DNA from: Paratinospora sagittata
Taxonomy: Eukaryota; Streptophyta; Magnoliopsida; Ranunculales; Menispermaceae
Reading direction: 5' to 3'
NCBI GenBank assembly: GCA_035771175.1
Contig: CM069592.1
Location: forward strand, 42,684,495 to 42,748,494
Length of the DNA: 64,000 nt
Shown here: one piece after another, positions 62,750 through 64,000 of the stretch
Layout: the number at the start of each line of letters is the position of its first letter
Numbering within the stretch: the first letter of the stretch is position 1
Made by a program: the position numbers and the translations under genes
Notes under the pieces: model-generated
Told to the model about the DNA's origin: nothing
Database searches by the model: none
Seen by the model: the letters and a program-made list of their open reading frames with translations, nothing else

Positions 62750-64000
62750 TTTTTAGAAGAAACAAGATAATATTAATGAAATTGAAGAGTACAAAAGAAA
62801 CTAAGCCATAGAATACCAAAAGTACTCCGGCACCACATGCAACACAACCTAACCAATTACAAGAGGAATGATCAATTCCTTAACCAATCTGAAAGGGAAG
62901 AACCTCCATCCAACTTAGAGCACACCACCCAACTAGAAGCCACTTACTTTGAGGATTCCCAAACTACAAGAGCATCATTAGACCTATCCTCAAAGATTCG
63001 AAGGTTTTTCTCACCCTAAATGGACCAAATGGAAGCAAAAAAGGCCACTTCCCTGAAATCTTTTAATCTGCTAGTCACACTAACAATGTGATTGAGGGAG
63101 AAACACTCCTCACAATTAGAGGGTGTTGGGAAAAATACCCAAACCCTCCAATTTCACAGATTTAATAAAGAAAAGAATAATAGATATCAACACCCACAAG
63201 TCAAAGATATACGTGGAAAAACCCCAAAATAAGGGATAAAACCACAGGCAAAAGCAATCTATTCCACTATCAATTAACAAGTACTTCAGAGGAATTAAAC
63301 ACCTCAAGTACTTTTACACCAGATAGTATACAGATCTAAAACTTCGGTAAAGAAGAAGAAGAACAAAAAGTGAATAACCAAAATAAAACCAAAACTTAAA
63401 TTTCGTCACCCACACAAGCTCTAAATTTCACTCTCTTTCACAAAGCTTCTAAGGACCAAGCTTCACCGTCTTTTAGATCTCACTCACTAGTTGAGATTGA
63501 TAAATGAACAATGAGGGACCTCCTTTATATAGACTCTCCAACCACAATATTTAGAAACTGTGACCAACAATGATTCCTCATTCTAATATAACTACACCAA
63601 CATGGTTTACCTTATTATAGTACAACTAGATCATAAAACAACTATCCATATTTAGTAAGTACTAATTACTTTCTAAATACATGTTTCATGTTCTAATCCA
63701 ACAAGAAACCCATGTTTGAACCAAAACCCAAGAGAGGGGGCCTTTAATTTTCCGTTTGTGAAGAACTCCCACTTATTCCACATTGATCTAGCAAACGAGC
63801 ACTGGAAAAGCAAGTGGTCTATAGACTTTCCATCCTACAAACAAAGAACACAACAATGGGGGAAAAAAAGGTGGGCACAAGAAGCAGGATTGCAACACAT
63901 TGCAAGTTCTAATCTTTTCATGGGCAACTAGCTACCCCAACATCTTAATCTTAGGAGGGAAATGAGCTTTTCATATATCAGAGGCTAAAGGAAAGGGATG
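62750..64000 (-). mobile_element. L1-type LINE 3' region, runs off the window
   Basis: The minus strand between about 63720 and 63980 reads, with one stop, CCVLCL.DGKSIDHLLFQC and ARSMWNKWEFFTNGK, a zf-RVT block. The 3' terminal part continues at 62750-63123 on the other side of a solo LTR, ending in T-rich sequence (plus view) at 62735-62755. Confidence 0.8.
63124..63703. mobile_element. Solo LTR inside LINE
   Basis: 580 bp with TGTTGG...CCAACA termini and no internal retrotransposon domains; LINE sequence flanks both sides. It contains a TATATAG box at about 63526 and a GTGGAAAAACCCC stretch frequent in copia LTRs. No convincing 5-bp target duplication (GAGGG versus AGAAA). Confidence 0.75.

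Noticed and set aside
1..64000. CRISPR arrays, operons, riboswitches, tRNA or rRNA genes
   Set aside because: None seen. The tRNA-like B-box motifs all belong to SINEs, and the genome is plant nuclear.

Overview
This is plant nuclear DNA, almost certainly from a flowering plant: AT-rich, with GT-AG introns, plant-type Ty1/copia elements (initiator-Met-tRNA primer sites), plant L1-type LINEs with a zf-RVT/RNase H tail, RTE-type LINEs, Au-like SINEs and MITEs. The species cannot be named from the sequence. The very long, transposon-filled introns fit lineages that tolerate intron growth, but that is only an impression.

Two host genes are supported, both on the + strand and both cut by the window. 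(1) An importin-13-like karyopherin-beta gene fills positions 1 to about 53.2 kb. I resolve 23 coding exons (428-53178, 940 residues plus stop). All 22 internal introns are GT-AG and all phases agree. The first ~65-70 codons lie upstream of the window. About 95% of the 428-53178 interval is intron. (2) A RAD52-like, probably organelle-targeted, single-strand annealing protein gene starts at 56504. Its first three coding exons (56504-56826, 57894-57931, 58769-58860) are present; the rest lies beyond 64000.

Layout: 1-3.0 kb, seven compact importin exons. 3.0-9.8 kb, an intron with Copia-A (minus strand, 5-bp TSD) and a stretch that looks organelle-derived and carries a mitovirus-type RdRp remnant. 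9.8-16.6 kb, three exons among RTE, LINE and MITE debris. 16.6-25.6 kb, an intron with a TSD-flanked LINE and Copia-B. 25.6-31.0 kb, eight exons. 31.0-40.3 kb, an intron with nested LINE tails, a SINE, Copia-C (sense strand, with a MITE inside), a Ty3/gypsy LTR piece and another LINE. 40.3-40.8 kb, two exons. 40.8-47.2 kb, an intron with Copia-D and RTE pieces. 47.2-53.2 kb, the last three exons, with a 2.3-kb LINE in one intron. 53.2-56.5 kb, the intergenic region: a degenerate ~50-bp tandem repeat, then an antisense LINE whose truncated 5' end lies about 115 bp from the RAD52-like start codon. 56.5-64.0 kb, RAD52-like exons and introns with RTE, SINE, LINE and solo-LTR insertions.

The two genes have no evident functional link: one is a nuclear transport receptor, the other an organellar DNA repair/recombination protein. 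No intact transposon reading frame set remains. Every retrotransposon is disabled by frameshifts, nonsense codons or deletions, so the window records repeated nested insertion into host introns without loss of the host exons.
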